A stretch of DNA of 45,139 nucleotides from CAYVQU01 sp964453155. GTDB lineage: Bacteria > Chloroflexota > Anaerolineae > Anaerolineales > UBA11858. The DNA is taken from NCBI GenBank assembly GCA_964453155.1, contig CAYVQU010000018.1, forward strand, positions 1-45,139. The letters are read 5' to 3'. The number at the start of each line of letters is the position of its first letter. The stretch's first letter is position 1. Of the stretch, positions 16,646-25,010 are shown in pieces. Under the pieces are notes generated by a model, which had not been told where the DNA came from, did no database searches, and worked only from the letters and a program-made list of their open reading frames with translations. The position numbers and the translations under genes are program-made.

Positions 16646-17813
16646 AGAACACTCTCTCACCGAAGATCTTGTTTTGGGCGAAAGTCAACCCCAAAATGAT
16701 GATGAACAGAATAAAGGCCTGGGCGGCAGCATAACCATATTGATTGGCCTTGTAGAAGGTATCAAAAATGGCAATACTGGTGGTGTCCGCCGACCCCAGG
16801 GCCGACGGCACCCGCATGACATAGATGTGGTTGAAGGCCTTAAACGTACCAATAAAGGCGATCAGCGCCAGATAAAACGTCACCGGCGAGAGCAGCGGCA
16901 GGGTAATGTGACGGAACATGCCCCATTGCCCGGCGCCATCGATTTCGGCTGCTTCGTAAAGATCGCCAGAGATAGAACCTAACCCGGCCAAAAAGATGAC
17001 GGTGTTGTAGCCGATATAGGTCCAGATACCAAAGAAAATGATCGAAACCAGGGCCATACTTGGGCCGCCCCAGAACCCATCAATTTCCAGGCCGAAGAAG
17101 GCAAAGCTAAAGGGTTTCGCTTCGAATAGCCACTTTTCCGGTTCCAACCCAAATAATCCAATAAATTGGTTGACTAACGAAGTCTCCCGCGGGCTAAACA
17201 TGGTGCGGAAGATCATGGCGGTCGCGACGGCGGGCGTGATATAAGGCAGGAAATAAATCATACGGAAAAATTCTTGCCCGCGAATATTCTGGAAGAGGAT
17301 ATAGGCCAGTACCAGGGCGATGGCTAGTTCGGCCGGGACGGTGCCCATCGAGTAGTAGAGCGTAATCGGCAAGGCCTCTAAGAAATTTTTATCGCCGGCT
17401 TCTAAAACCCGATCCCAACCGAGTGACATCGTCAGCCCGGCTGCAATGAGAGCGAAAGCGGTGATACCACCGACGATCAGCTTGCGGTTGCTGGTTGATT
17501 TGAAAGAACTGTTCCAAACCCAATAGGCCAGGGCCAATAGGACGATCCCGCCAAGGAAAATCAGCAGCCCAATCCAATCTTCACCGATAGCTTTGGTAAA
17601 GTTACCAAAGCCAATAAAATTTCCTTTGCGAACCCGCCATTTGTGCATGCTCATATACAAAGCATATCCAATAGGGAAAAGCCCAAACATCGATATGATG
17701 ATGACGGCGGGCGAGATAAATAGGTATCCGGTGAGTTGCTCGCGGATATCTAACCACCGAATCTTTTTTCGTTTCGGGGTTGTAGCGGGGGGGGAAGATG
17801 TTGTTACAGCCAA
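16638..17813 (-). CDS. Carbohydrate ABC transporter permease, MalF type, with extra membrane segments
   Basis: A 391-residue permease. TM1 is at about 32-54. Residues about 80-140 hold an additional region with two hydrophobic segments (LLIFLGGIVLLALAYWVW and LIVGGITAFALIAAGLTM) before the standard core. The core starts near ITLYYSMGTVPAELAIALVLAY. The EAA loop is LYEAAEIDGAGQWGMFRHITL. The usual length is about 290-310 residues, so the insert accounts for the excess, as in MalF proper. The start codon appears to be TTG at 17813, preceded by a strong GAGGAGGG. First gene of the operon; regulatory DNA lies in the 17814-18211 gap shared with a divergent SBP gene. Confidence 0.92.
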   Translation of the reverse strand: MAVTTSSPPATTPKRKKIRWLDIREQLTGYLFISPAVIIISMFGLFPIGYALYMSMHKWRVRKGNFIGFGNFTKAIGEDWIGLLIFLGGIVLLALAYWVWNSSFKSTSNRKLIVGGITAFALIAAGLTMSLGWDRVLEAGDKNFLEALPITLYYSMGTVPAELAIALVLAYILFQNIRGQEFFRMIYFLPYITPAVATAMIFRTMFSPRETSLVNQFIGLFGLEPEKWLFEAKPFSFAFFGLEIDGFWGGPSMALVSIIFFGIWTYIGYNTVIFLAGLGSISGDLYEAAEIDGAGQWGMFRHITLPLLSPVTFYLALIAFIGTFKAFNHIYVMRVPSALGSADTTSIAIFDTFYKANQYGYAAAQAFILFIIILGLTFAQNKIFGERVFYG

Positions 17814-18211
17814 AGGAACCCTCCTCTTAAATTATTCCGATAAAGCTTGAAAAAGTGTCTTTCAGCCCCCACGACAGAAACCTGGGTGTTGTCCAGTTCC
17901 GATACCATTCTTTTACCATTGAAATACCAAAGGATCTATCTTTCCATCTAACAAAGTATACCAGAAGGCGGGTTAGGCAGACAACCCAACCATAGTCACT
18001 TTTAAGTGTGTTTCGGGTATTTGTTTGTAATAAAATGGGCAAAATTTACCGCAACACCTGAGTTGATTTCGGTTTGAGCATAGATTCTATTTCAGGCGGT
18101 TTTTCGAAATCTGCCAGTAGATATTCTGGTTCCATTTTTACTCCAGGATATCTGATATAATCCGACCAACAGGCCAGTGGGAACCTGACGACTCAGATGA
18201 AAGGGGATACG
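17814..18211. promoter_or_regulatory. Divergent intergenic region between sugar operon and third SBP gene
   Basis: About 400 bp with no credible gene. TATAAT occurs at about 18157 on the plus strand, some 50 nt upstream of the SBP gene at 18212, with no convincing -35. On the minus strand a TATACT lies near 17960. I found no palindrome strong enough to call an operator. Being shared by two homologous SBP systems, it is the likely control point for both. Confidence 0.4.
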
Positions 18212-19636
18212 ATGATGAAACGATATTTCTACCGAATATTGACTGGATGGATCATTATTTTTGGGAGTTCTGCTTGCGCGTCGCCGGAAATCCTGACTCC
18301 CGAACCAACCGCGACGATTAAAGTTTTGCCAACCTTGACTGACACGCCGGCTGCCACCCATACCCCGACGTTAGAATTGGTTGCTGAACCGACGGCAACT
18401 GCCACCCCGCAGGGCGTCCAATCCGAAGACCTGGAGGGAACACACATCCAATTCTGGCATCCTTGGACGGGGGACAAGGAATTTGCCATCCTGACTTCGG
18501 TCAATAAATTTAACGCTGCCAATGATTATGGCATCGTGGTCACCGCCTTCAGTCATGGCGGAGATTTGTATCGGGATGTTCGTTCGGGGATTGAGTTGGG
18601 GGCCGTACCCAATATCGCCGCAGGGTACAACAATCAAATCCAATCCTGGGATGATTACGGCAATTTAATCGTTGATCTCAACGACTTCATCACCGATCCC
18701 GAGTGGGGACTTTCAGATGAAGAGCAAGCCGATTATTATCCTGTGATTTGGGAGCAAGATGTCATCGACGGCAAGCGGATGGGGCTGCCAGTGTCTCGGT
18801 CTGCAATGGTCTTGTTCTATAACCAAACCTGGGCCCAAGAATTGGGTTTTGAAACGGCCCCCAAAACGCCGGTCGAATTCAAGGAACAGTCCTGCGCGGC
18901 GGCCGCGGCCCGCAATGACGGCACCGGCGGCTGGATTGCGGCTACTGATCCCTCCACAATGATGAGTTGGATCATGGCCTTTGGTGGTGATGGTCTCAAT
19001 ACCGACGGAGATGCTTATGCCTACAACACCCGCCCAGTCGATCTGGCTTTCGATTTTGTCAAAAGTATCTTCAAAAGCGGCTGTGCCTGGGTGCCGGAAA
19101 CGCGTTATCCGAACAATGAGTTTGCTACTCGCCAGGGATTGTTCTATACCAGCAGTATCGCGGGATTACCCTACCAAATGCGCGCCTTCGAATATGCTGA
19201 CAGCCACGATGAGTGGGTAGTCATACCCTATCCATCTCCGCTGGGTGATCCGGTCCTAAATCTATACGGCCCGGCATATGCGATTTTGAAATCAACGCTG
19301 GAAGAAGATTTAGCTGCCTGGGTTTTCGTCAATTGGCTCTCGCAGCCGGAAAATCAAGCCGATTTCATCACTGCCAGTGGCTATTTCCCCACCCAAATGT
19401 CAACGGTCAATTTTCTGAGCGGATACGCCCATGAAAATCCCCACTGGGCCGCATCGCAGGACTTGCTTCAATATGGGCGTTATGAACCGCGGTTTGGATC
19501 GTGGGGATTGGCGCGCTGGGCTTTGGGAGATGCAATGGTGGAATTGATTGATCCTAATTTTTCGAGTGAAGATATCCCCATCTTACTCAAGGATTTGGAT
19601 ACGTTGATCGCAGAGACTCATTTAAATACGCGTTAG
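18212..19636 (+). CDS. Sugar ABC substrate-binding lipoprotein, homologue of the duplicated SBP
   Basis: A 474-residue extracellular SBP family 1 lipoprotein with lipobox GSSAC (Cys22) and a Thr/Pro stalk to about residue 75. The mature domain follows the same motif order as each half of the tandem SBP: FWHPW, KFNAANDYGIVV, EWGLSDEE, RMGLPVSRSAM, TPVEFKEQSCAAAA, NLYGPAYAI, YFPTQMS. It is therefore a diverged member of the same subfamily. AAAGGGG sits 6 nt before the ATG at 18212; the ATG at 18197 is in frame but less well placed. It has no permease of its own and is divergent from the permease operon, so it may feed the same channel with another ligand. Confidence 0.9.
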   Translation: MMKRYFYRILTGWIIIFGSSACASPEILTPEPTATIKVLPTLTDTPAATHTPTLELVAEPTATATPQGVQSEDLEGTHIQFWHPWTGDKEFAILTSVNKFNAANDYGIVVTAFSHGGDLYRDVRSGIELGAVPNIAAGYNNQIQSWDDYGNLIVDLNDFITDPEWGLSDEEQADYYPVIWEQDVIDGKRMGLPVSRSAMVLFYNQTWAQELGFETAPKTPVEFKEQSCAAAAARNDGTGGWIAATDPSTMMSWIMAFGGDGLNTDGDAYAYNTRPVDLAFDFVKSIFKSGCAWVPETRYPNNEFATRQGLFYTSSIAGLPYQMRAFEYADSHDEWVVIPYPSPLGDPVLNLYGPAYAILKSTLEEDLAAWVFVNWLSQPENQADFITASGYFPTQMSTVNFLSGYAHENPHWAASQDLLQYGRYEPRFGSWGLARWALGDAMVELIDPNFSSEDIPILLKDLDTLIAETHLNTR

Positions 19637-19676
19637 ATATCAATTGCGTGGGGCCTGATATGTGAGTTGAAAATCA

Positions 19677-20300
19677 TCACGCTTTACGTTTTACCAGCTT
19701 ATTGCGAATCACCGTTCTCAAATCAGCCTGCACCTCAGCAAACCCCCGACTGGCATCCACCACCACCCAGCGCTCCGGTTCAGCGGCCACTAGTTGATGA
19801 TATCCATCTCGCACCCGCTGGTGGAACTCAACCGCAAACGCATCCAGGCGGTTAATATCCCCATCTTGCTGGCGGCGTAACAAGCCAACCTCTACATCTA
19901 AATCGAGCAGAATCGATAAATCTGGTTTCAATCCCCCGGTAGCAAACTCCACAATCGAGTGCAACTGTCCTAGATTTTCCCGGTGGCCATAGCCCTGATA
20001 GGCAATGGTGGAATCCGCATACCGATCGCAGAGCACAATTTCCCCTTTTTTGATTCTGGGAATGATTTCTTGCTCCACTAATTGGGCTCGCGAGGCCTGA
20101 AACAGCAAGATCTCCGACCGGGGATGCATTTCGGTATTGCGATTAGCCAGCAACACCTCCCGAATTTGATCCCCAATCGAAGTTCCCCCGGGCTCGCGGG
20201 TGCAATACACCGCGTAACCAGCTTTCAACAAAAAATCCCGCAACAGGGGAACATGGCTAGTCTTACCGCTACCTTCTGGGCCTTCGAGGGTGATGAACAT
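19677..20300 (-). CDS. tmk: Thymidylate kinase
   Basis: A 207-residue cytosolic enzyme that phosphorylates dTMP to dTDP with ATP, needed for DNA synthesis. Motifs are the P-loop GPEGSGKT (7-14), TREPGGTSIGDQIR (35-48, substrate region), FQASRAQLV, and the DRYADSTIAYQGYGR-like lid/DR motif (92-105). Length matches the family norm. A hairpin repeat separates it from the upstream ATPase gene. No clear ribosome site is visible. Confidence 0.95.
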   Translation of the reverse strand: MFITLEGPEGSGKTSHVPLLRDFLLKAGYAVYCTREPGGTSIGDQIREVLLANRNTEMHPRSEILLFQASRAQLVEQEIIPRIKKGEIVLCDRYADSTIAYQGYGHRENLGQLHSIVEFATGGLKPDLSILLDLDVEVGLLRRQQDGDINRLDAFAVEFHQRVRDGYHQLVAAEPERWVVVDASRGFAEVQADLRTVIRNKLVKRKA

Positions 20301-20308
20301 GGTTTGGG

Positions 20309-20372
20309 TGCGGGTTATGGGTTGAGGGTGGCGAGATGTCGAACTCCCGCAACGCTCAACTCACAACCCGCA
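20309..20372. repeat. Intergenic palindromic repeat (TGCGGGTT family)
   Basis: TGCGGGTTATGGGTTGAG (20309-20326) pairs with CTCAACTCACAACCCGCA (20355-20372), 16 of 18 positions. It occupies the tmk/R3H-ATPase gap. Each arm contains the word GGGTT twice at a short interval. Confidence 0.75.
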
Positions 20373-20377
20373 ACGCG

Positions 20378-21976
20378 TTACTCTCTATATACTCGCACTC
20401 GCCGGTGGGGTTCTTTGCCGTGCGAGTAGGAATGTAAGTTGGCCTGCCGCACCATTTGATGCTGCAAGCGGCGGATGTAGGACGAGGCGGGTGTGAGTTC
20501 GACCCAGCGCTCCCCGTTCAGGACGGTTTCAATGGCACTGCGGGTTTGACGCAGGGCCGTCTCCTCGTCTTGCCCGCGGGGCCGGGCTGGTTGGAGATCA
20601 AACAGGCCGGTCAAGAACCGTTCCATTTGAGCCACCGTATTCGAACGCAAAACATACACCGGGGTGCCGCGGTTTTCGGCGTCAACGATCGTGCGCTGAC
20701 GTTTGCGGAAATGGGTTCGCAAGGTGACCACGACATTAGCGTTTCCAGCCTCTTTTTCAATGATCACCGGAACCCGCAGCCGTTTGGCGGCCTGGAGTAA
20801 TCGGTTTCGGGCCACCCCATAGGGGAAAATCCGAACTGTTTCAAAATCTTCCGCGCGGTGCCGAAAATCTTCTTTGGGCGGCTCAGGAGCGCGAACTTCT
20901 TGGGCTTGCCGTTCCCCGCCTGATTTGTCAGTTGGCCGCCGGAAACCTTGCGGATCGCGGCGTCCGGCGGTTTCAGCCGTCCCGCGTACCACTTTGATTT
21001 CGCCATTTTCGATCCGGGAGCGGATTTCTGGCGGTTGCGGATAGCCGCGAAGGAGCGAGTCCACCGCTTCAGCTACGTCCAGATGAACCGCGACCCGATC
21101 GCGAGTTTGAATTTCAATTAGAACATCAAAAGTTGGGGGTGAACGGCGTTCGAGCACGGTTTTCTGCGTACCACGCCGCCGGGCTTCCTCATCTGAGAGG
21201 GTAACCGACTCGATCCCGCCGACCAGGTCCGACAGCGTCGGGTTGAGCAGTAGGTTTTCGAGTGTATTCCCATGGGCGGTGCCGATCAGTTGGACGCCGC
21301 GTTCCGCAATCGTCCGGGCCGCCGCCGCTTCGAGTTCGCGCCCAATCTCATCGATGACAATGACCTCCGGGTTGTGGTTCTCCACGGCCTCGATCATGAC
21401 TTCGTGCTGCCGGGCCGGGGTAGAAACTTGCATCCGCCGGGCGCGACCCACCGCAGGGTGGGGCACATCCCCATCACCGCCGATCTCGTTGGAAGTATCC
21501 ACGATAACGACGCGGGTCGTGTCGGCTAAAATCCGGGCTGCCTCACGCAGCATGGTGGTCTTGCCGACTCCAGGGCGCCCCAGAATCAGTAAACTTTTCC
21601 CGCTCTCGATTAGGTTTTGGATGATATCGGTGGTGCCGTAGACGGCGCGGCCGACGCGGCAGGTCAGACCCACCACCACTCCCTTGCGATTGCGGATGGC
21701 CGAAATGCGATGTAGGGTGCGTTCCAAACCGGCGCGGTTATCATCATCGAACTCGCCGATCCGTTCGGAAACGTAATCAATATTTTCGCGGGTGATCTCA
21801 GTATCGGAGATCACCTCTTCACCCCGCAGATAACGGGCCGTCGGAATTCGCCCTAAGTCCATGATGACTTCGAGCAAGTTGCTACTGTCATTAATTTCTG
21901 TAACGGCGGTGGCTATCTCCGGGGGTAAAACGCCCAACAGGGCTTCTAAATCGTCTGTAATTCTTTTTTCTGGCAT
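20378..21976 (-). CDS. R3H-domain AAA ATPase (SpoIIIAA/Ycf45-like)
   Basis: A 532-residue ATPase. The N-terminal region precedes an AAA core with Walker A GRPGVGKT (133-140), Walker B VIVIDE (205-210) and GTAHGNTLENL, matching the SpoIIIAA/Ycf45 group. After a charged linker (about 340-375) comes a second alpha/beta region (about 380-460). A C-terminal R3H single-stranded nucleic-acid-binding domain carries R502xxxH506 in SYIRRLQHQMV, with the basic end HRRVRVYRE. It probably remodels nucleic acid; the exact function is not established. The start at 21976 is preferred over 22036 because the extra 20 residues show no family character. It neighbours tmk and a GNAT-like gene. Confidence 0.88.
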   Translation of the reverse strand: MPEKRITDDLEALLGVLPPEIATAVTEINDSSNLLEVIMDLGRIPTARYLRGEEVISDTEITRENIDYVSERIGEFDDDNRAGLERTLHRISAIRNRKGVVVGLTCRVGRAVYGTTDIIQNLIESGKSLLILGRPGVGKTTMLREAARILADTTRVVIVDTSNEIGGDGDVPHPAVGRARRMQVSTPARQHEVMIEAVENHNPEVIVIDEIGRELEAAAARTIAERGVQLIGTAHGNTLENLLLNPTLSDLVGGIESVTLSDEEARRRGTQKTVLERRSPPTFDVLIEIQTRDRVAVHLDVAEAVDSLLRGYPQPPEIRSRIENGEIKVVRGTAETAGRRDPQGFRRPTDKSGGERQAQEVRAPEPPKEDFRHRAEDFETVRIFPYGVARNRLLQAAKRLRVPVIIEKEAGNANVVVTLRTHFRKRQRTIVDAENRGTPVYVLRSNTVAQMERFLTGLFDLQPARPRGQDEETALRQTRSAIETVLNGERWVELTPASSYIRRLQHQMVRQANLHSYSHGKEPHRRVRVYRE

Positions 21977-22011
21977 GAATGATTTCTCAGGAACTTTGAA
22001 TTGACAATATG

Positions 22012-22071
22012 AACCGCAAATTTCGCGAATTTTCACGAATATTTTTATGCAGATTAGCGAGATTAGTGGTT
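22012..22071. repeat. Intergenic palindromic repeat (AACCGC...CGCGAAT family)
   Basis: AACCGCAAATTTCGCGAAT on the left pairs imperfectly with AGATTAGCGAGATTAGTGGTT on the right. Same family as 5332-5399 and 43931-44018; more degenerate. Confidence 0.65.
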
Positions 22072-22102
22072 AAAAAATCATATATCCAAAGTTCTGTTAA
22101 TT

Positions 22103-23023
22103 TTATGAATTACGGCGCGAATGCGCCACGGGGGAAATTTCGGTTTGACCTTCTAGATGGCGGATCGCGGGAACCGTAATTTTCTTGCGTAGTGCCAGCC
22201 GTTTGACCATCACAGCTTGAAGTGGGCTGGACTGGGAATCCATCTCCCCGAGGGCGGGTTCCAACCAGGATTGATAGGTGCGCACGCAGAGATAAATTGG
22301 GCGCGCCCGGCGGTCGGGGATGCTGCGAATCATGCCATTAAGTTGTTCATCGATTTCCTCCACATCGGGATGGATAAACGGCTGAACCCAGATGCCCTGG
22401 TGGCCGTATTTTAAGTCCACATACCCGATGATTTCGTCCGCAGTGGCGCAGACCAAGCCGTGTAAATGTTTGGTTGGCAGGGGTTCGATCTGACCAACCA
22501 GGCCGGGAACCACATTATGGAACAGGGTTTGCACCCCAATACAATCGCGATCTTTGACAGCACGCCATTTGGGGGCTTCGGGAAACCCATTGGTGCCATT
22601 GATGATTTTCCAAACTCGCTGCCGGGCAAAAATCCCAAATCCAGCCTGGCGTAAGACTTCATATCCGGGGGCGACTTCGTCGATTTCGGCTAACAGGTTG
22701 TGAGCTCCCCGGCTCCCGGCTTGCTTGGCAAGATTTTCCAATAAAACTTGGGTGCGAGGGTTGCGAAGGGCCCGGCCTGGAGCGAGAAAAGTCACTCGTC
22801 CGAAGATTTGCTCCGCAGGATGGCTCAACTGCCCCAAAATAGGGAAATCATCGTCGGTGCTGATCCAGGTGAAATAGCCCGTGGTGGGAGTCAAATAGGA
22901 GAGCAGCACTGTTGGTGAGATGGTTTCGCCGCGCGTCACCCCATGGGCGCTGTCAAGACACAGGCCCTGGTGGCGATAACGGTGCAGGATGGGCAAATCA
23001 CGCCAGTCAAAGGGACGTAGCAT
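22103..23023 (-). CDS. GNAT-like acetyltransferase, function unknown
   Basis: A 306-residue soluble protein. The N-terminal half has the order of a degenerate GNAT fold: MLRPFDWRDLPILHRYRHQG, an ATFLAPGR-like beta-strand region (RVTFLAPGRALRNPRTQVLL), and LLENLAKQAGSRGAHNLLAEI followed by EVLRQAGFGIFARQRVWKI, the usual GNAT C-terminal helix-strand. The acetyl-CoA loop (R/QxxGxG/A) is poor, so catalytic activity is uncertain. A second half (about 165-290) may be another GNAT-like copy (YVDLKYGHQGIWVQPFIHPD). It lies upstream of the R3H ATPase and may be co-transcribed with it. Substrate unknown. Confidence 0.65.
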   Translation of the reverse strand: MLRPFDWRDLPILHRYRHQGLCLDSAHGVTRGETISPTVLLSYLTPTTGYFTWISTDDDFPILGQLSHPAEQIFGRVTFLAPGRALRNPRTQVLLENLAKQAGSRGAHNLLAEIDEVAPGYEVLRQAGFGIFARQRVWKIINGTNGFPEAPKWRAVKDRDCIGVQTLFHNVVPGLVGQIEPLPTKHLHGLVCATADEIIGYVDLKYGHQGIWVQPFIHPDVEEIDEQLNGMIRSIPDRRARPIYLCVRTYQSWLEPALGEMDSQSSPLQAVMVKRLALRKKITVPAIRHLEGQTEISPVAHSRRNS

Positions 23024-23037
23024 TCTAACAGCTATTT

Positions 23038-23100
23038 AACCACAAAGTACCCAAAGGTGCACTAAGTTTTACTTTGTGCACCTTTGGGTACTTCGTGGTT
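23038..23100. repeat. Intergenic palindromic repeat (AACCACAAAGTAC family), near-perfect
   Basis: AACCACAAAGTACCCAAAGG (23038-23057) pairs with CCTTTGGGTACTTCGTGGTT (23081-23100), one mismatch in 20, and the stem continues inward with TGCAC/GTGCA. Diverged copy at 11345-11407. Confidence 0.85.
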
Positions 23101-23145
23101 TGATATTTGGTTCAATTACAAATTGAATATATTTACTAAAGCAGC

Positions 23146-23252
23146 AACTTGGACGCTGTCTTGAGCTTGGTGAAGGATAGCGCCCGCACCCTTCGATACA
23201 TGCTTCACTACGTTTCGCATTACTCAGGAGGCTTCATTTCTAGAGTCTAAGT
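23146..23252. repeat. Degenerate palindromic repeat (CCCTTCGATAC / ACTCAGGA family)
   Basis: AACTTGGAC near 23148 and GTCTAAGTT near 23250 form outer arms. Inside lies CACCCTTCGATACATGC...CATTACTCAGGAGGC, which is the right-hand half of the element at 29767-29854. GTGAAGGATAGCG provides a partial left arm. Confidence 0.55.
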
Positions 23253-23258
23253 TGCGCC

Positions 23259-23843
23259 CTAATTCTTTTCAACTAACGTCAAAAAGTAGCGATGGAACCG
23301 ATCATCACCGGTCAACTCAGGGTGGAAGGAGGTTGCCAACCAGTGCCCTTCTTGGGCGGCCACGATTCGACCGTCAGCGAGGGCCGATAAAATTCGAGCC
23401 TCCCCATGGACGGATTCGATGATGGGGGCCCGGATGAAAATGGCATGGTAGGGATCGGCCTCGGGGTCCAAGGCCTGGATTTCGGGGATATCGAGGTCAA
23501 CTTCGAAGCTATCCACCTGCCGGCCGAAGGCGTTCCGTTCCACGTTGATATCCATTAATCCCAGGAGCGGCTGCTTCCGCCGGGCATCTTTAGAGAGGAA
23601 GATCGCGCCAGCGCAGGTGCCCCAAATGGGTTTATCACGGCCGAAAGCTCTTAAATCGTCCATCATCCCAAAATCGGTGGCTAATTTGCCAATCGTAGTG
23701 GATTCACCACCGGGGATGATCAAACCGTCTATCTCCGCGAGCTGGGATGACAACCGGATTTCGGTCGCCTCCACCCCGATTCCGCGTAGCATGGAGACAT
23801 GTTCTTCAAAATCGCCCTGGAGGGCGAGTACGCCGATATTCAT
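23259..23843 (-). CDS. pdxT: Pyridoxal 5'-phosphate synthase, glutaminase subunit PdxT
   Basis: A 194-residue class I glutamine amidotransferase that releases ammonia from glutamine and channels it to PdxS for deoxyxylulose-independent vitamin B6 synthesis. Motifs: N-terminal GVLALQGDFEEH, PGGESTT (44-50), nucleophile Cys77 in WGTCAGAI, and His174/Glu176 in SFHPELT. Length is standard. It lies 82 bp downstream of pdxS, with a palindromic repeat in the gap. Confidence 0.96.
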   Translation of the reverse strand: MNIGVLALQGDFEEHVSMLRGIGVEATEIRLSSQLAEIDGLIIPGGESTTIGKLATDFGMMDDLRAFGRDKPIWGTCAGAIFLSKDARRKQPLLGLMDINVERNAFGRQVDSFEVDLDIPEIQALDPEADPYHAIFIRAPIIESVHGEARILSALADGRIVAAQEGHWLATSFHPELTGDDRFHRYFLTLVEKN

Positions 23844-23849
23844 TACTAG

Positions 23850-23917
23850 ACAGATGACAGGGGACGGAAGACGGGGACTCTTTTTCCGGTCTCCCGTCTC
23901 CCGTCTTCCGTCTCCGG
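23850..23917. repeat. Palindromic repeat with 7-bp periodic arms between pdxS and pdxT
   Basis: GGGGACGGAAGACGGG on the left pairs with CCCGTCTTCCGTCTCC on the right. The right arm is a run of the word TCTCCCG/TCTTCCG at about 7-bp spacing. It occupies almost the entire gap inside the pdx operon. Confidence 0.75.
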
Positions 23918-23925
23918 TCGATTAC

Positions 23926-24813
23926 CTACCAACCCCGTCCCGCGATCAACTCGCCTTCGGGGATGTCGTGGATTTGGCGGCCGACCATGGGCTCGCCCAG
24001 GTTTTTACTGACCTTGGCCAGGATTTCGGGGTCCTGGTAGTGGGTCACAGCTTTGACGATGGCAGCCGCGCGCTTGGCGGGGTCACCGGATTTGAAGATA
24101 CCGGAGCCAACGAAGCAGCCATCGACACCCAGTTGCATCATCAGACCAGCATCAGCGGGAGTAGCGATGCCACCGGCGGCGAAGTTGACGACTGGCAAGC
24201 GGCCCAACTCTTTGGTCTCTTTGACCACGGAGAAAGGAGCGCCGATGTTTTTGGCGTAGGTCATCAATTCTTCATCGGGCATGCTTTGCAGGCGGCGGAT
24301 TTCGCCCAAAACGGTGCGGGCATGGCGGACGGCTTCGACGACGTCGCCGGTTCCAGCTTCACCCTTGGTGCGGATCATGGCGGCGCCTTCACCGATCCGG
24401 CGCAAGGCTTCGCCCAGGTTGCGGCAGCCGCAGACGAAGGGGACTTTGAAATCGTGTTTGTAGATGTGGTGGGCCTCGTCAGCCGGGGTCAGAACCTCGG
24501 ATTCGTCGATGTAGTCGACGCCGATGGCTTCCAGGATTTGGGCTTCGACGAAGTGACCGATGCGGGCTTTAGCCATCACAGGGATCGAGACGGCCTCCAT
24601 GATCTCAACGATCATGCCGGGGTCGCTCATGCGGGCCACACCACCATCGGCGCGAATATCGGCGGGGACTCGCTCGAGGGCCATCACGGCGCAAGCACCG
24701 GAGTCTTCGGCGATTTTGGCATGATCGGGGGTCACCACGTCCATGATGACGCCGCCTTTGAGCATTTGGGCCAAACCAGTCTTAACTTTGAATGTTCCAA
24801 CTTGAGTTTCCAT
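23926..24813 (-). CDS. pdxS: Pyridoxal 5'-phosphate synthase, synthase subunit PdxS
   Basis: A 295-residue (beta/alpha)8 enzyme that joins ribose 5-phosphate, glyceraldehyde 3-phosphate and ammonia into PLP. Key residues are present: Asp25 (GVIMDVVTP), Lys82 (VMAKARIGHFVEAQ, Schiff base) and Lys150 (MIRTKGEAGTG, second lysine). The family hallmarks VMALERVPADIR and GGIATPADAGLMMQLG are intact. GAGGAAGG precedes the ATG. First gene of pdxS-pdxT. Upstream is a short AACAG/CTGTT hairpin near 24840-24858. Confidence 0.97.
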   Translation of the reverse strand: METQVGTFKVKTGLAQMLKGGVIMDVVTPDHAKIAEDSGACAVMALERVPADIRADGGVARMSDPGMIVEIMEAVSIPVMAKARIGHFVEAQILEAIGVDYIDESEVLTPADEAHHIYKHDFKVPFVCGCRNLGEALRRIGEGAAMIRTKGEAGTGDVVEAVRHARTVLGEIRRLQSMPDEELMTYAKNIGAPFSVVKETKELGRLPVVNFAAGGIATPADAGLMMQLGVDGCFVGSGIFKSGDPAKRAAAIVKAVTHYQDPEILAKVSKNLGEPMVGRQIHDIPEGELIAGRGW

Positions 24814-24994
24814 GCGAACCTTCCTCTATATAAATTATGAACAGCGTAGGCTGTTTGTAGGAGTAATATGTGCCTTTTGATGGCTAGTTTTTGATTTTAC
24901 CATCGGGAATTAGCCGGGGCAATCCGGCCATTTTTTGATCAAAATGACCGGGCCAATTGGTAAAGGAAACAATATATTGTGCCCCTACATCGGT

Positions 24995-25010
24995 TATAAT
25001 CCTCACCATG
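24995..25010 (+). promoter_or_regulatory. -10 box seven bases before the ATG (leaderless transcript)
   Basis: TATAAT at 24995-25000 is followed by only CCTCACC before the ATG at 25008, and there is no Shine-Dalgarno. With a usual -10 to start-site distance, transcription would begin at the A of the ATG, giving a leaderless mRNA. The -35 region is not recognisable. Confidence 0.6.

Noticed and set aside
23545..24840. Long plus-strand frame (431 codons) across pdxS/pdxT
   Set aside because: Antisense to two well-identified genes with intact catalytic residues; it even spans the gap between them.
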